64,000 nucleotides of DNA from Moraxella lacunata (GCF_900453205.1 NZ_UGQU01000004.1:62001-126000), one strand, 5' to 3'. Shown: positions 17,949-27,071, counted from the stretch's first letter. Numbers and translations are program-made. The notes: a model not told the origin generated them from the sequence alone.

Positions 17949-19190
17949 TTAAAGATTTAAACACTCAAATTTCTCATCTCGTTTTTTCGTTTCGGTGGCA
18001 ACCCTATCATTGCTTACAGGATTTTGTAGGCAAATGTGGGTTTTCTCTATGACACTGCCTGTCAATGTCGGAGCAAATACATTATTTAATGGCGTGCCAT
18101 TGATATGATGATTGGCGATAGTGATAAGATTGTCTAGGGATTTTATCCTAACCGCATAATGACGATAATCAGACGGGGCGATATTGGCAAGCGTGCTACC
18201 GATATAATTAGTATAATCAATCTTTGGCGGTGTCAATTCGTCATCAAACCGCTTAGCGATTTCTGGGGCAGATAAATTGACGTGGTCAATACCTTGTTGA
18301 TAAAAATTGGCAACTTGATTTAAAGTTTTATTTTTATTATAAAGCAATGTCATTTTTAATTTTTCAAACACACCATAATCCAACCTTTCAAGATTTTCAA
18401 AAGTTTCATAATTCATCATAAACTCTGCTGTCCATGCGTGATTTAAACTTAACTCATCAGCAGTTAAAGGTGGTATGATGTCGGTGGTCAAATCAGGGTT
18501 TTGACTTTTAAACAAAGTCATGGCTTGAAGCTGATTGATGATAAGATTGGCATAAATCATTTTTTCTATCAATGTATTAGCATTTGCCAAATGCTGTCTT
18601 AATAACGCCAATTCTTGTGATAATGCCGTCATGGATTGTTTGGGGTCATTATTTAAATGATGAATCAGATGAGCTCTTTGTCCATAAACCAATACCCGAT
18701 AATCGGGCATTTGTACATCCACTCTCATGCTATTTTTAATAAGAGCAGGTGGATTTGTTAAAAATGTCAAATACCGCTCATGAATGATAGGATAAGGCGA
18801 AATACCAGTATCACTTTTGGCTAAACTTTTAAAACAATCATGGGCGTTATCATTATCAGACGTGATTTTACAAAATATGTCATCATCTGTTTTTATTTGC
18901 TTAGATAATCCATTAAGGTCATGTTTTTGATTTAATTGGCGGATATTTTCATCTAAATTACCAGATTGATTTAATACAAGCCCCAACTCATCATGATACG
19001 CCTTACCCGCCTGTAACGGCTCATCACTCGCCCCAATACCCAAAAGATAATAATAGCTGTCTTTTTGGGCGGTCGTGGCGGTATTTTGGCGGTCGTGATA
19101 GTTTTGGATAAGCGTGTCGGCATTTTGGTTTAGCGGTACATCACTACACGCTGATAGCAAAAGGCAGGATAAGATGAATGATTTTTTCAT
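17949..19190 (-). CDS. Hypothetical lipoprotein of 413 residues
   Basis: The precursor starts with a short lipoprotein signal, MKKSFILSCLLLSAC, with the lipobox LSAC and acylated Cys15. The rest is hydrophilic and mostly helical by eye, with motifs DSYYYLLGIGASDEPLQAG near the start and YTNYIGSTLANIAPSDYRHYAVRIK near the end. I recognise no family. The residue after the lipidation cysteine is serine, so outer-membrane sorting is expected. It is transcribed alone, divergent from the rluA-type gene's direction. Confidence 0.6.
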   Translation of the reverse strand: MKKSFILSCLLLSACSDVPLNQNADTLIQNYHDRQNTATTAQKDSYYYLLGIGASDEPLQAGKAYHDELGLVLNQSGNLDENIRQLNQKHDLNGLSKQIKTDDDIFCKITSDNDNAHDCFKSLAKSDTGISPYPIIHERYLTFLTNPPALIKNSMRVDVQMPDYRVLVYGQRAHLIHHLNNDPKQSMTALSQELALLRQHLANANTLIEKMIYANLIINQLQAMTLFKSQNPDLTTDIIPPLTADELSLNHAWTAEFMMNYETFENLERLDYGVFEKLKMTLLYNKNKTLNQVANFYQQGIDHVNLSAPEIAKRFDDELTPPKIDYTNYIGSTLANIAPSDYRHYAVRIKSLDNLITIANHHINGTPLNNVFAPTLTGSVIEKTHICLQNPVSNDRVATETKKRDEKFECLNL

Positions 19191-19275
19191 AATGGTTTTT
19201 GAGTATATAGATTAAACGCCACGCACCGAATAATTGCCAATTAAACGGTACGTCATTATTTTAATATTTTAGCAA

Positions 19276-20214
19276 TCAACCCCCAACAAACTCACTCACC
19301 TGCTTACACAAAATCCCCCAAAGCCGACTTTGTGCTGAGTGGCTTGCCCATGCGTTGTGGGGCGTGATAATCACTCGTGGGTGGTTGTGTAGTGCCAACA
19401 GTGGCTCATCGGCAGGGGGTGGCTCTTGGGAGAATACGTCTGTGGCATAGCCTGCAATCTGCCCACGCTCAATCCCACGCACAACCGCCCCACTATCCAC
19501 AACCGCCCCACGAGCGACATTGATGATAAGCGGTTTTTTGCTCATTTTGCCAATCGTCTCATCATTGATTAGGTGGTGCGTGTCGTCTGTTAATGGGCAA
19601 TGCAGACTAATCACGTCCGAACGTGCCAGAACGTCATCAAAGGCGGTGTAGCTGTCATCTCTTGGCGGTTTGCCTGCTCGTTCGGCATATAGTACATTCA
19701 TGCCAAAAGCGGTGGCGATTTGTCCGACTTTTTGTCCGATTGCCCCTTTGCCGACAATGCCCAGCGTCCGCCCTGCCAAATCAAAAATGGGCGTATCAAG
19801 CAAACAAAACCGCCCGTCCGCTTGCCATGTGCCGTCCGTGGCTTGTCTGTGGTAATGCACCCCTGCACGCATGGCGGTGAGCATGAGCATAAAGGTGTGT
19901 TCAGGCACGCTGTCTACCGAGTAGCCTGCGACATTTTTGACGGCAATGCCACGCTCATCACAAGCGGTCATATCCACGTTGTTCATGCCTGTGGCGGTGA
20001 GCTGGATAAGTTTGAGATTGGGCAAGCGGTCAATGACGGCACGGTTTAATATGACTTTGTTGGTGATGATAATGTCGGCATGAACGCACCGCTCCACGAT
20101 AATATCATCATCTTGGGGCGTGCTGTCATACACGGTATAATCGTCAATGCCGTCTGGGGCGGGCAAGGCGACATTGTCCGAGAAGGTGGCACGGTCTAAA
20201 AATACGGCTTTCAT
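19276..20214 (-). CDS. D-2-hydroxyacid dehydrogenase (glycerate/hydroxypyruvate type)
   Basis: An NAD(P)H-dependent cytoplasmic oxidoreductase of the D-isomer 2-hydroxyacid family. The 312-residue protein has the Rossmann motif GKGAIG (155-160), the substrate-binding Arg235 in INVARGAVVD, Glu264 in VFSQEPP and the catalytic His286 in ITPHNAW. NNVDMTACDERGIAV and YSVDSVPEHTF are also typical. It looks closest to glycerate dehydrogenase/hydroxypyruvate reductase, but substrate assignment in this family is unsafe from sequence alone. Confidence 0.82.
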   Translation of the reverse strand: MKAVFLDRATFSDNVALPAPDGIDDYTVYDSTPQDDDIIVERCVHADIIITNKVILNRAVIDRLPNLKLIQLTATGMNNVDMTACDERGIAVKNVAGYSVDSVPEHTFMLMLTAMRAGVHYHRQATDGTWQADGRFCLLDTPIFDLAGRTLGIVGKGAIGQKVGQIATAFGMNVLYAERAGKPPRDDSYTAFDDVLARSDVISLHCPLTDDTHHLINDETIGKMSKKPLIINVARGAVVDSGAVVRGIERGQIAGYATDVFSQEPPPADEPLLALHNHPRVIITPHNAWASHSAQSRLWGILCKQVSEFVGG

Positions 20215-20230
20215 AACTTATCCTAAAAAT

Positions 20231-20263
20231 AAAAACACGCCTAATGTATAACAGCGTGTTTTT
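20231..20263 (-). terminator. Terminator downstream of the leucine-rich-repeat gene
   Basis: AAAAACACGC (20231-20240) pairs with GCGTGTTTTT (20254-20263), a perfect 10-bp stem with T tracts, between the LRR gene and the dehydrogenase on the same strand. Confidence 0.75.
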
Positions 20264-20290
20264 AATGTCAATCGTTCAATGATAAATGGG

Positions 20291-21259
20291 TTAATCACAA
20301 CAATCATCGCCAAAGCAAATATTACACTCGGGCAGTTGTTCTTGGAGCCATGCTATGTCATTGGCATTTACAGGGTTGCCCTTTAAACTAAGCCAAAGCA
20401 AGTTTTTCAGATTGGCAAGGGGGCGAATGTCGCTGATTTGGTTATAGCCCAGATACGCTTCAGTAAGATTGGTCAGCTCTGACAAAGCAGAGACGTCGCT
20501 AATTTGGTTGCGTCTTAGGCTCAGCGAACGCAGTTCTGTCAAATTAGCCAATACACTGATGTCTGATATTTGGTTGTAGGACAAATCCAGCGTGTTAAAA
20601 TACGCCAAACAGCCCACTTGTTTTAGTGCAGAGATGTCACTAATCTCATTATTGTTCAGATATAAGTATGACACCAAAAACAGCTTCGCTAAGGGCGAGA
20701 TGTCTTTGATGTTGTTATCAGATAATGCCAATGTTTTTAATCGACCAAGCGAAGATAAGGCAGAGATGTCAGCAACTTCGTTATTCTCAATATTAATCAG
20801 CTCCAATCGAGACAAGTCAGCAAAGGCAGAGATGTCTTTGATTTGGTTGTGGTCAAGTCGGATGTGAGTCAGTTGCTTTAAAAGTCCCAATGGCTCAATA
20901 TCGTTGATTTGGTTGTAACTCAGGTTGATACGAGTAAACTGTTTTAGGTTGGAGAGGGCATTGACATCACTAATACCCTGATAGGACAAATCAAGATCAA
21001 TCTGTCGAAAACGTTGGCGAGGTGATGGTGGTTCGGTTCTGATTGTCCCTGTCAGGCTTTGTGAGCTTTGATTGCTTTCTGGGTCCATGATGGGGTCGCC
21101 AAAGTCAATGGTAATCACGCCTTTGTCGTTGCGTAAAAATGGGCGATGATTGCTTGATTTGGATTCTATGACATCAAAGATATTCTCAACATCAAGCCTG
21201 CTTTCATAGCCAGTATCATAACCCTGTGGCGTAGTCGTAGAAAAGTTGTCTAATCGCAT
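20291..21259 (-). CDS. Leucine-rich-repeat protein
   Basis: A 322-residue protein. The first 85 residues have no recognisable domain. The rest is about ten tandem 21-22-residue leucine-rich repeats of the pattern LxxLxxLxLxxNxIxDIxxL, such as LDLSYNQISDISVLANL, with internalin/SDS22-like spacing. The C-terminus ends with a cysteine cluster (CNICFGDDCCD). No signal peptide is seen, so it may be cytoplasmic or exported by another route. LRR proteins bind other proteins; the partner is unknown. The near-identical repeats make copy-number change likely. Upstream lies a tandem pair of 133-bp repeats. Confidence 0.75.
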   Translation of the reverse strand: MRLDNFSTTTPQGYDTGYESRLDVENIFDVIESKSSNHRPFLRNDKGVITIDFGDPIMDPESNQSSQSLTGTIRTEPPSPRQRFRQIDLDLSYQGISDVNALSNLKQFTRINLSYNQINDIEPLGLLKQLTHIRLDHNQIKDISAFADLSRLELINIENNEVADISALSSLGRLKTLALSDNNIKDISPLAKLFLVSYLYLNNNEISDISALKQVGCLAYFNTLDLSYNQISDISVLANLTELRSLSLRRNQISDVSALSELTNLTEAYLGYNQISDIRPLANLKNLLWLSLKGNPVNANDIAWLQEQLPECNICFGDDCCD

Positions 21260-21411
21260 AGGTTTGCCCTTATCATGCTAAATTTGTTTAAAGATGCATC
21301 AAATCTATGTTCTTTTTGATGATATAAACAAATCTTAAGCCATTAATAACTTCATTTATTTGTGATTGAAATCACAAATAAATGAAGTGCTAAATAATAT
21401 TTTATAATATC

Positions 21412-21552
21412 GGTATTGTTAAATAAAGATAGATTTTAAGGTTTTCCGTTCGGACTGAGCTTGTCGAAGTCTAGGAAAACCGTTATGGTTCGACAAGCTC
21501 ACCACGAACGGCTTTCTAGAAAAGTATACTCAATTAACAATACCAATAAAAG
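21412..21552. repeat. 133-bp inverted-repeat element, copy A, plus 8-bp spacer
   Basis: The element 21412-21544 begins GGTATTGTTAA and ends TTAACAATACC. It encloses palindromic CCGTTCGGACTGAGCTTG and GGTTCGACAAGCTC blocks. With the following AATAAAAG it is repeated exactly at 21553-21693. A third identical element, inverted, is at 54676. No coding capacity. Confidence 0.85.
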
Positions 21553-21693
21553 GGTATTGTTAAATAAAGATAGATTTTAAGGTTTTCCGTTCGGACTGAG
21601 CTTGTCGAAGTCTAGGAAAACCGTTATGGTTCGACAAGCTCACCACGAACGGCTTTCTAGAAAAGTATACTCAATTAACAATACCAATAAAAG
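21553..21693. repeat. 133-bp inverted-repeat element, copy B, plus 8-bp spacer
   Basis: An exact direct repeat of the 141 bp at 21412-21552 (element 21553-21685 plus AATAAAAG). The perfect identity points to a recent tandem duplication. Confidence 0.85.
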
Positions 21694-21839
21694 CACTAAA
21701 TAGCACTTAAATAATAAATTAAATATTGATTTGTTAGCAAGAATTAACCCAAATGATTTATATAATTTATCAGAAATGAGAATTGCATGAGAAATCTATG
21801 GCAGTTTAAAGAAAAAATAACGAGATGGCATGACAATAG
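21694..21839. other. Spacer between repeats and hemJ
   Basis: AT-rich DNA with no gene that I can support. Together with the repeats it makes a 580-bp gene-free interval between the LRR gene and hemJ. Confidence 0.35.
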
Positions 21840-22265
21840 TCAAAACGGCTTTACCACCACCAAAATGACCACCGCAATCAAGATAAAGACAGGGATTTCA
21901 TTAAACCACCGCCAATAGATGTGGGTCTTTAGTTTGGGGTTGTCGGCAAGGCGAAGACGAAATCGTCCGCAAGCGATGTGATAGATGGTAAGTAGGATAA
22001 CGAGCGTGATTTTGGCGTGTAGCCAGCCTTGGGTTTTGTAGATTTGCCAATTCATGATGACCATAGACAGCCCCAGTACCCACGTTGCCATCATTGCAGG
22101 ATTCATGATACCACGGTAGAGTTTACGCTCCATGATAGCAAACCGCTCTTGGCTAATCTTATCATCGCTCATCGCATGATAAACAAACAGCCGTGGCAAA
22201 TAAAAAATCCCTGCAAACCAGCAAACCATGGCGATGATGTGAAAGGCTTTGATGTACTCAAACAT
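21840..22265 (-). CDS. hemJ: Protoporphyrinogen IX oxidase HemJ
   Basis: HemJ is the integral-membrane enzyme that oxidises protoporphyrinogen IX to protoporphyrin IX in heme synthesis. The 141-residue protein has four membrane helices and the conserved features KAFHIIAMVCWFAGIFYLPRLFVYH (histidine in the first helix), ERKLYRGIMNPAM and WLHAKITLVI. The frame opens at 22301, but the first 12 codons lie over a terminator hairpin, so ATG 22265 (MFEYIKAFH) is chosen. Confidence 0.85.
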   Translation of the reverse strand: MFEYIKAFHIIAMVCWFAGIFYLPRLFVYHAMSDDKISQERFAIMERKLYRGIMNPAMMATWVLGLSMVIMNWQIYKTQGWLHAKITLVILLTIYHIACGRFRLRLADNPKLKTHIYWRWFNEIPVFILIAVVILVVVKPF

Positions 22266-22281
22266 AGATTTTTGGCAAAAT

Positions 22282-22306
22282 AAAAAGTGGCATGATACCA
22301 CTTTTT
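22282..22306 (-). terminator. Terminator of the esterase autotransporter gene
   Basis: AAAAAGTGG (22282-22290) pairs with CCACTTTTT (22298-22306). It lies between the autotransporter gene and hemJ on the same strand. Confidence 0.7.
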
Positions 22307-22321
22307 ATCTTTAAAAGCCAA

Positions 22322-24157
22322 TCAAAACATCAAGCGAACCCCAAGCGAACCACCCACGTCTGTATCGCTGTCTTGGTGGGTGGCGTGAATCCCTGCATGA
22401 ATATTTGCCTTGCCAAGTTGCCCTTGTACGCCCAGATGGGCGGTGGTGGCGTGAGATTTGTCGGTGCTAATGCTTGTATTAAAGCCCTTCGTGTATTCAC
22501 GAATGGAGGTTAAAGTGGCATTAATGGTGCGTTCATCATCGTTAAACTCATGAGCGTGAGCGATACCGCCCGTCAGAGTCAAAGCGGGGCTAATCGGATA
22601 AGCCACATCGACGCCAATCTCGCCTTGCAGGGACTTTTGTTCTTGCTCACCAAAACGCATGGCGGTGGATAAAGTCGGTTCGCTCTCGGTCATGTCATTT
22701 ACTTTGACTTTTTGGGCATGTACGCCGATAAGCGGACGCACAGTGGCTTTGCCCATGTCTATGCCATAGCTGGCTTGTAGCCCTGCATGAAAACGTCTGG
22801 CGGTGGTATCTGCGGTGTGCGAACGCCTTGCTCCCTCCCAGTCGATATGGCGGTGCGTATCCACGCTAAGTCGGTCTATTCCTGCCACGCCTTTTAGGCG
22901 GACATTGCCGATGTCATGACGATGATACACCCCCATGCCAATGGTTTTGACATCCGATGATAGGGTGTCATCCAGAGCATAATCTTGGTTTTGGTGAGTC
23001 AGATACGCCCCTGTATGGCTTGATGAACCCGCCACGTCCAAGCCGATTTGGGTGGTGGGGTCGGTACGGTCGCTGGCATGGACGCTTGCCCAAATGCTGT
23101 GTGAATTACCCAATTTGTCAAGCTGACGATACGTTTGGCGGTCGTGGGCAGAGCCTGTTTTGACAAGTTCGCCTGAGAGTTTACCCATGTGAGTAGGGGC
23201 GTCCATGATGGAGCGGTAATACTGTGCCAAAATACGGTGAGTGCGTCCCGATGGGTGAATTAAGTCAGCGAACATGTAGTTTTCGCCTGTCGCACCTGCC
23301 ATGAGTGAGTTTTCATTGCAAGCCAATGATGACGATGTTGGGTTGATGTTTGGCTTATTGTGACATGCCACGCCATTGGCATTTTCAAAGCCAAAAGCTT
23401 CTTTATTTGCAACCGCTTCTTGAAGCAGGGCAAAGGTATTGGCAGGTACGACGTTGGCGGTAGTGCCATTTAGAATGTTAAATACGCCACTATTATACAT
23501 CTGAGTTAGCAGTTGCACCTGTCCTTTTTGGGCGGATAATGCAGGGTGGTTTTGCACAAGTGGTGTGAGTGACAAATCAGGAATGTTTGGCACCAAGATG
23601 ATTCTCGCCCCTGCTTGATTTAATGTTTCTATGTCAGTTGCGGTCGCTTGAACGGCATTGGCAACTTGTGCAGGGTTGGCATGTTCGATGGCATAGAACA
23701 AATCATTCGCCCCAATCCATATCGCATACAGTGCATTGGGGTCGGTCTGACCGTTGGTATTTGATAGATAATGCTTGATTTGGTCGTTGGTGGTGGGAAT
23801 GTTTACGCTGACCGCACCACTTGTATCTGTCCATATGGCAGTGCGTGCCGACTGGGAACCGCCCACAGTGTAATTGGTGCCAGTGGGATTGTCGGGCGTG
23901 TTGGGACTGGCGGTTTTGCCATAACTTTGGGCAAATAAGCTTGACCATACAGGATCGGGGTTGGTGGTAAAAGATGGCTGTAAGGCATTGCCATGCGTGC
24001 CATCTTTTCGGGCGACCATATCTTTTAGGCGACCTGTGTCGGACAAGCTGTCCCCAAAAATGATGACTTGGCTAAACTCTTTGGCGTGAGCGGTGTGCAG
24101 GCACATCCCGACCATTAGGGCAAGTGCTGAGTATTTGGCAAAAGCGGATTTTTTCAT
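22322..24157 (-). CDS. mcaP: GDSL esterase/phospholipase autotransporter (McaP-like adhesin)
   Basis: A type V secreted surface esterase. The 611-residue precursor has a signal peptide ending HTAHA (about residue 25). The GDSL hydrolase passenger has FGDSLSD with nucleophile Ser37, GAND (149-152) and FADLIHPSG with Asp298 and His301. From about 345 to the end is a C-terminal beta-barrel translocator ending in phenylalanine (GVRLMF). The architecture matches Moraxella catarrhalis McaP, which has esterase and phospholipase B activity and promotes adherence; that function is inferred here. The gene is alone, followed by a terminator at 22282-22306. Confidence 0.88.
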   Translation of the reverse strand: MKKSAFAKYSALALMVGMCLHTAHAKEFSQVIIFGDSLSDTGRLKDMVARKDGTHGNALQPSFTTNPDPVWSSLFAQSYGKTASPNTPDNPTGTNYTVGGSQSARTAIWTDTSGAVSVNIPTTNDQIKHYLSNTNGQTDPNALYAIWIGANDLFYAIEHANPAQVANAVQATATDIETLNQAGARIILVPNIPDLSLTPLVQNHPALSAQKGQVQLLTQMYNSGVFNILNGTTANVVPANTFALLQEAVANKEAFGFENANGVACHNKPNINPTSSSLACNENSLMAGATGENYMFADLIHPSGRTHRILAQYYRSIMDAPTHMGKLSGELVKTGSAHDRQTYRQLDKLGNSHSIWASVHASDRTDPTTQIGLDVAGSSSHTGAYLTHQNQDYALDDTLSSDVKTIGMGVYHRHDIGNVRLKGVAGIDRLSVDTHRHIDWEGARRSHTADTTARRFHAGLQASYGIDMGKATVRPLIGVHAQKVKVNDMTESEPTLSTAMRFGEQEQKSLQGEIGVDVAYPISPALTLTGGIAHAHEFNDDERTINATLTSIREYTKGFNTSISTDKSHATTAHLGVQGQLGKANIHAGIHATHQDSDTDVGGSLGVRLMF

Positions 24158-24185
24158 TATTACTCCCTAGGTTGCTTTCAAAATA

Positions 24186-24234
24186 AAAACACTTGTAAAG
24201 TGTAACAAGATATTACAACAATTACAAGTGTTTT
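24186..24234 (-). terminator. Hairpin terminator upstream of the autotransporter gene
   Basis: AAAACACTTGTAA (24186-24198) pairs perfectly with TTACAAGTGTTTT (24222-24234). An inner TGTAA/TTACA pairing extends the fold. It probably ends transcription of the solute-binding lipoprotein gene. Confidence 0.65.
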
Positions 24235-24309
24235 TTGATTTATGCTTGCTTGGTCTTTGATGGGTTATCTGCCAATGCCAATTACTTGCCAGTACCGATT
24301 TGCTTTAAT

Positions 24310-24515
24310 TAGGGCGTGCCTACCATTGATAACATTTTTATAAAATAAGATGAAAATTTAACGCTTTTGTCAATTTTTGCATGAAAAATGGCTAAATCTT
24401 GTTTTTCATCGTCAAAAACTTGTCTGATAGAATAACTATCAGACAAGTTTTTTCCTTGAAAAACGTGCGATTTTTCTCATTTTTCATTGCAAATACCAAA
24501 GGCAGGCACGCCCTA
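24310..24515. repeat. 206-bp palindromic element, copy 2 (type copy)
   Basis: TAGGGCGTGCCTACC (24310-24324) and GGCAGGCACGCCCTA (24501-24515) are inverted ends, 14 of 15 matching. The centre is a further palindrome, CTTGTCTGATAG/CTATCAGACAAG, flanked by GCATGAAAAATG and CATTTTTCATTGC arms. Its right end stops one base before the stop codon of the solute-binding lipoprotein gene. Confidence 0.85.
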
Positions 24516-24516
24516 C

Positions 24517-25344
24517 TTATTTGGCGGTAGGTAGGGTCAGATAACGTGAGACGATTTTATCTATCTCACCTGAGTTTTGCAGGTTATTAATGCCTGCATT
24601 GAGCTTATCTAGCAGCTCTTGGTCGCCTTTTTGGGTGTACATAACAATATCTGCTGCGTTCGGAGTTTTGTCATACTCTACCACGCTCATCTGATGATCG
24701 GGATAATTAAGAGCGATATATTCTAAGAAGTATTTGTCTTGCAATACCGCGTCATATTTGTCTTGAACTAAACCTTGATACAATTGAAATACTGTATCTA
24801 CGGTCTCGTGTGATGCAACAGATAACTCGTTAATGAGTTTTTCTTGCGTGGTATCTTTCATGGTTGCCACACGCAACGGTTTTAGGCTTGCGATGTCTGT
24901 TACCGCAACGTTGGGCTTATGCATGATGATGGATGGGTTTTGCAAGTAGGCATTGGTGTGACCGAATTTAGCAATACGTTCAGGTGATGGAGATAAACCA
25001 CTAATGACAACTTGATATTTACCTGCTTCTAGATTGGGAAGCATGTCAATAAATCTTTCTTTGTGTAGCTCCACCTTAAAGCCTTGGTCCTCACCGATGG
25101 CGTGAATGATATCCACATCTATGCCAGTTAGGTTGCCATTTTCGTTTAAAAAGGTTAAGGGTGGTAGAACCCCTGAAGTCACAACCTTTACCACAGGGGC
25201 ATCATCAGGCAGATTGCTTGGTCTTTCGGCAGGGGCGGCGGTGGTTGTCTGCTGGCTGTCGGCTGGGGCGGGCGTTTCGACAGGCTTATCGGTGCATCCA
25301 AATAACCCTGCACATAAGGCAAAAGAAAGCGTGATTTTTTTCAT
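24517..25344 (-). CDS. Periplasmic solute-binding lipoprotein (amino-acid type, family 3)
   Basis: A 275-residue lipoprotein with lipobox LFGC (Cys17) and a Pro/Thr/Ala-rich linker to about residue 48. The SBP_bac_3 domain has PPLTFLNENGNLTGIDVDII, FIDMLPNLEAGKYQVVISGLSPSPER and YTQKGDQELLDKLNAGI. Such proteins deliver polar amino acids or similar ligands to an ABC importer. No permease or ATPase gene is adjacent, so it either serves a distant importer or senses. A repeat element abuts its stop codon. Confidence 0.8.
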   Translation of the reverse strand: MKKITLSFALCAGLFGCTDKPVETPAPADSQQTTTAAPAERPSNLPDDAPVVKVVTSGVLPPLTFLNENGNLTGIDVDIIHAIGEDQGFKVELHKERFIDMLPNLEAGKYQVVISGLSPSPERIAKFGHTNAYLQNPSIIMHKPNVAVTDIASLKPLRVATMKDTTQEKLINELSVASHETVDTVFQLYQGLVQDKYDAVLQDKYFLEYIALNYPDHQMSVVEYDKTPNAADIVMYTQKGDQELLDKLNAGINNLQNSGEIDKIVSRYLTLPTAK

Positions 25345-25485
25345 GACTTATCCAATAAATTGATAAAAATAGATGCCTATTTTAACAAACCTTTAAGACT
25401 TTTGTAAACTTATATCTTTTTATGTTTATGATGACAGAGCAAGCATAAATTTTATTGGGCTTAAGGGTTTGTTATTGTTTTGTTA

Positions 25486-26544
25486 TCAAGCCGACAACGG
25501 ACAACCCTGCGGTAAGTCATGAAATTCATCAAATTCTGCCTTGCCCGTCATGGCGTTCACGATTTTGGGTTTGGGGGTAGGTTTTTCGGCAACAAGCCCA
25601 AGCATTGCCATAAGTCTGTCATCGTTGGCTTGGGACTGATTGCCTGTGGTAAGCAGTTTGTCGCCATAAAAGAACGAGTTCGCCCCTGCTATAAACGCCA
25701 ACGCTTGTTCACCGTCCGTCAAACTCTCACGCCCTGCCGACAGTCGCACGTAGCTTGTCGGACAGCAAATGCGAGTAACGGCAATCGTGCGTATCCACTC
25801 AATGACAGATAGTTTACCTTCTTCTAGCACCTTATCGCCAAGCGGCGTGCCTTTGATGGGGACGAGTAGGTTTACGGGAATGGACTGGGGTGGTATGGGC
25901 ATTTGGGTTAATTCATGTATCCAGTCTATCCTATCATCACGGCTCTCGCCCATCCCCACGATTGAGCCACTGCACACATTTATCCCTGCACGGCGAACGT
26001 GTTCAAGCGTCTCTAGGCGGTCATCATACGAGCGGGTAGATGTTACTTGACTATAATAATTGCGAGAGGTATCAAGGTTGTGATTATAATAGTCAAGCCC
26101 TGCGTCTGCCAAAGTCTGGGCTTGGTCGGGTTTTAGCATGCCCAAAGTCATGCACGTCTCAAGCCCTAACGCTTTGACTTCACGGATAAGCTCCACCAAA
26201 TACGGCATGTCCTTGGCTGATGGGTGCTTCCATGCTGCCCCCATACAAAAGCGAGATGAGCCTGATGCTTTGGCACGCTTTGCCGATGCCAAGACCTTTT
26301 GGATTTCAAGGCGTTTTTCGGCGGTTAGCCCTGTCTTATCCCGATAATGTCCCGACTGCGAACAGTAGCCACAGTCTTCAGGGCAGTTGCCTGTTTTGAT
26401 GGATAATAGTGTGCTGATTTGGACTTCGTTGGCACGAAAATGCTGACGATGAACGCTTTGGGCTTGCATGAGCAAATCCATGAGCGGTAAATCAAACAGG
26501 CGAGCGATGTCTTGGCGAGTGATCGACTGATGGTTTGGTAGCAT
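25486..26544 (-). CDS. bioB: Biotin synthase
   Basis: A radical SAM enzyme that inserts sulfur into dethiobiotin, the last step of biotin synthesis. The 352-residue protein carries the 4Fe-4S cluster motif [14 protein letters not shown] (Cys54, Cys58, Cys61). It also has [23 protein letters not shown] and [12 protein letters not shown], and the 2Fe-2S ligand segment around [15 protein letters not shown]. Length and motifs are standard. No other bio gene is nearby. Confidence 0.94.
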   Translation of the reverse strand: MLPNHQSITRQDIARLFDLPLMDLLMQAQSVHRQHFRANEVQISTLLSIKTGNCPEDCGYCSQSGHYRDKTGLTAEKRLEIQKVLASAKRAKASGSSRFCMGAAWKHPSAKDMPYLVELIREVKALGLETCMTLGMLKPDQAQTLADAGLDYYNHNLDTSRNYYSQVTSTRSYDDRLETLEHVRRAGINVCSGSIVGMGESRDDRIDWIHELTQMPIPPQSIPVNLLVPIKGTPLGDKVLEEGKLSVIEWIRTIAVTRICCPTSYVRLSAGRESLTDGEQALAFIAGANSFFYGDKLLTTGNQSQANDDRLMAMLGLVAEKPTPKPKIVNAMTGKAEFDEFHDLPQGCPLSA

Positions 26545-26652
26545 GATTTTTCCCTAATCAATAAATATTTAGTCAATGAGTAAGCGGTTATTTTAAAAAA
26601 TAAGTGAATGATTGTAAAGGATTTTCATGACTTTATGAACCACATAATCAAA

Positions 26653-26673
26653 AAACGGCATTGCCTGCCGTTT
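26653..26673 (-). terminator. Terminator downstream of the roadblock gene
   Basis: AAACGGCA (26653-26660) pairs with TGCCGTTT (26666-26673). On the minus strand it is followed by a T tract. It lies between the roadblock gene and bioB. Confidence 0.65.
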
Positions 26674-26701
26674 GTGAATGGTTGTTAATGGCAGGTATGC
26701 T

Positions 26702-27071
26702 TTATGCTACCTGACCGTTTAGTACCGCTTGCACACTTTGCGATGCTTTTTTGATGTCGTGAAAGACCATGCCCAACTTGGCATCAGGACGCGCGACAAC
26801 TGTCAATAACAGGTTCTCAGCCACGGCACTGACGATGACATAGCCCACTTTGCTTTGTACCATCACACGCTCGCTCTCACTGCCCGATAGCGTGTCAATC
26901 ATACGTTCACTGACCGACAGTAGAGCGGCACTCATGGCACTAATCCGCTCTTCGTTCACACCCATGGGCAGGTGTGATGCCATCATCAGTGATGAGTGCT
27001 GATGCTTCAATCTCGGCAGAGTCGGCGTGTAATTCATCTAAAATTTCATTAAATTTGGCGATGTCTAGCAT
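26702..27071 (-). pseudogene. Roadblock/LC7-domain protein, apparently frameshifted
   Basis: Roadblock/LC7 proteins dimerise and often regulate small Ras-like GTPases. Here the fold is split over two frames. From ATG 27071 one frame reads MLDIAKFNEILDELHADSAE, then IEASALITDDG, the usual first half. The second half, ASHLPMGVNEERISAMSAAL followed by LSVSERM and VGYVIVSAV, is in the frame of an ORF opening at 27037. The switch falls near 26970-26985 at a GATGATGG sequence. A short deletion between direct repeats would explain it, as would an assembly error. The shifted ORF 26702-27037 begins with residues alien to the family, so it is unlikely to be the natural product. Confidence 0.65.

Larger units (their letters stand above)
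24158..24516. other. Intergenic region with terminator and repeat copy 2
   Basis: Between the solute-binding lipoprotein gene and the autotransporter gene. It holds a hairpin terminator (24186-24234) and a full 206-bp palindromic element (24310-24515), with little other sequence. Confidence 0.6.

Noticed and set aside
21412-21693. CRISPR-like array
   Set aside because: Only two repeats of 141 bp with an 8-bp spacer; the units are palindromic elements with inverted ends, and there are no cas genes.
26702-27037. Roadblock ORF as annotated from its own ATG at 27037
   Set aside because: Its first 17 residues (MNYTPTLPRLKHQHSSL) are out of the family's frame; the natural start is ATG 27071 in another frame, so the gene is treated as frameshifted.
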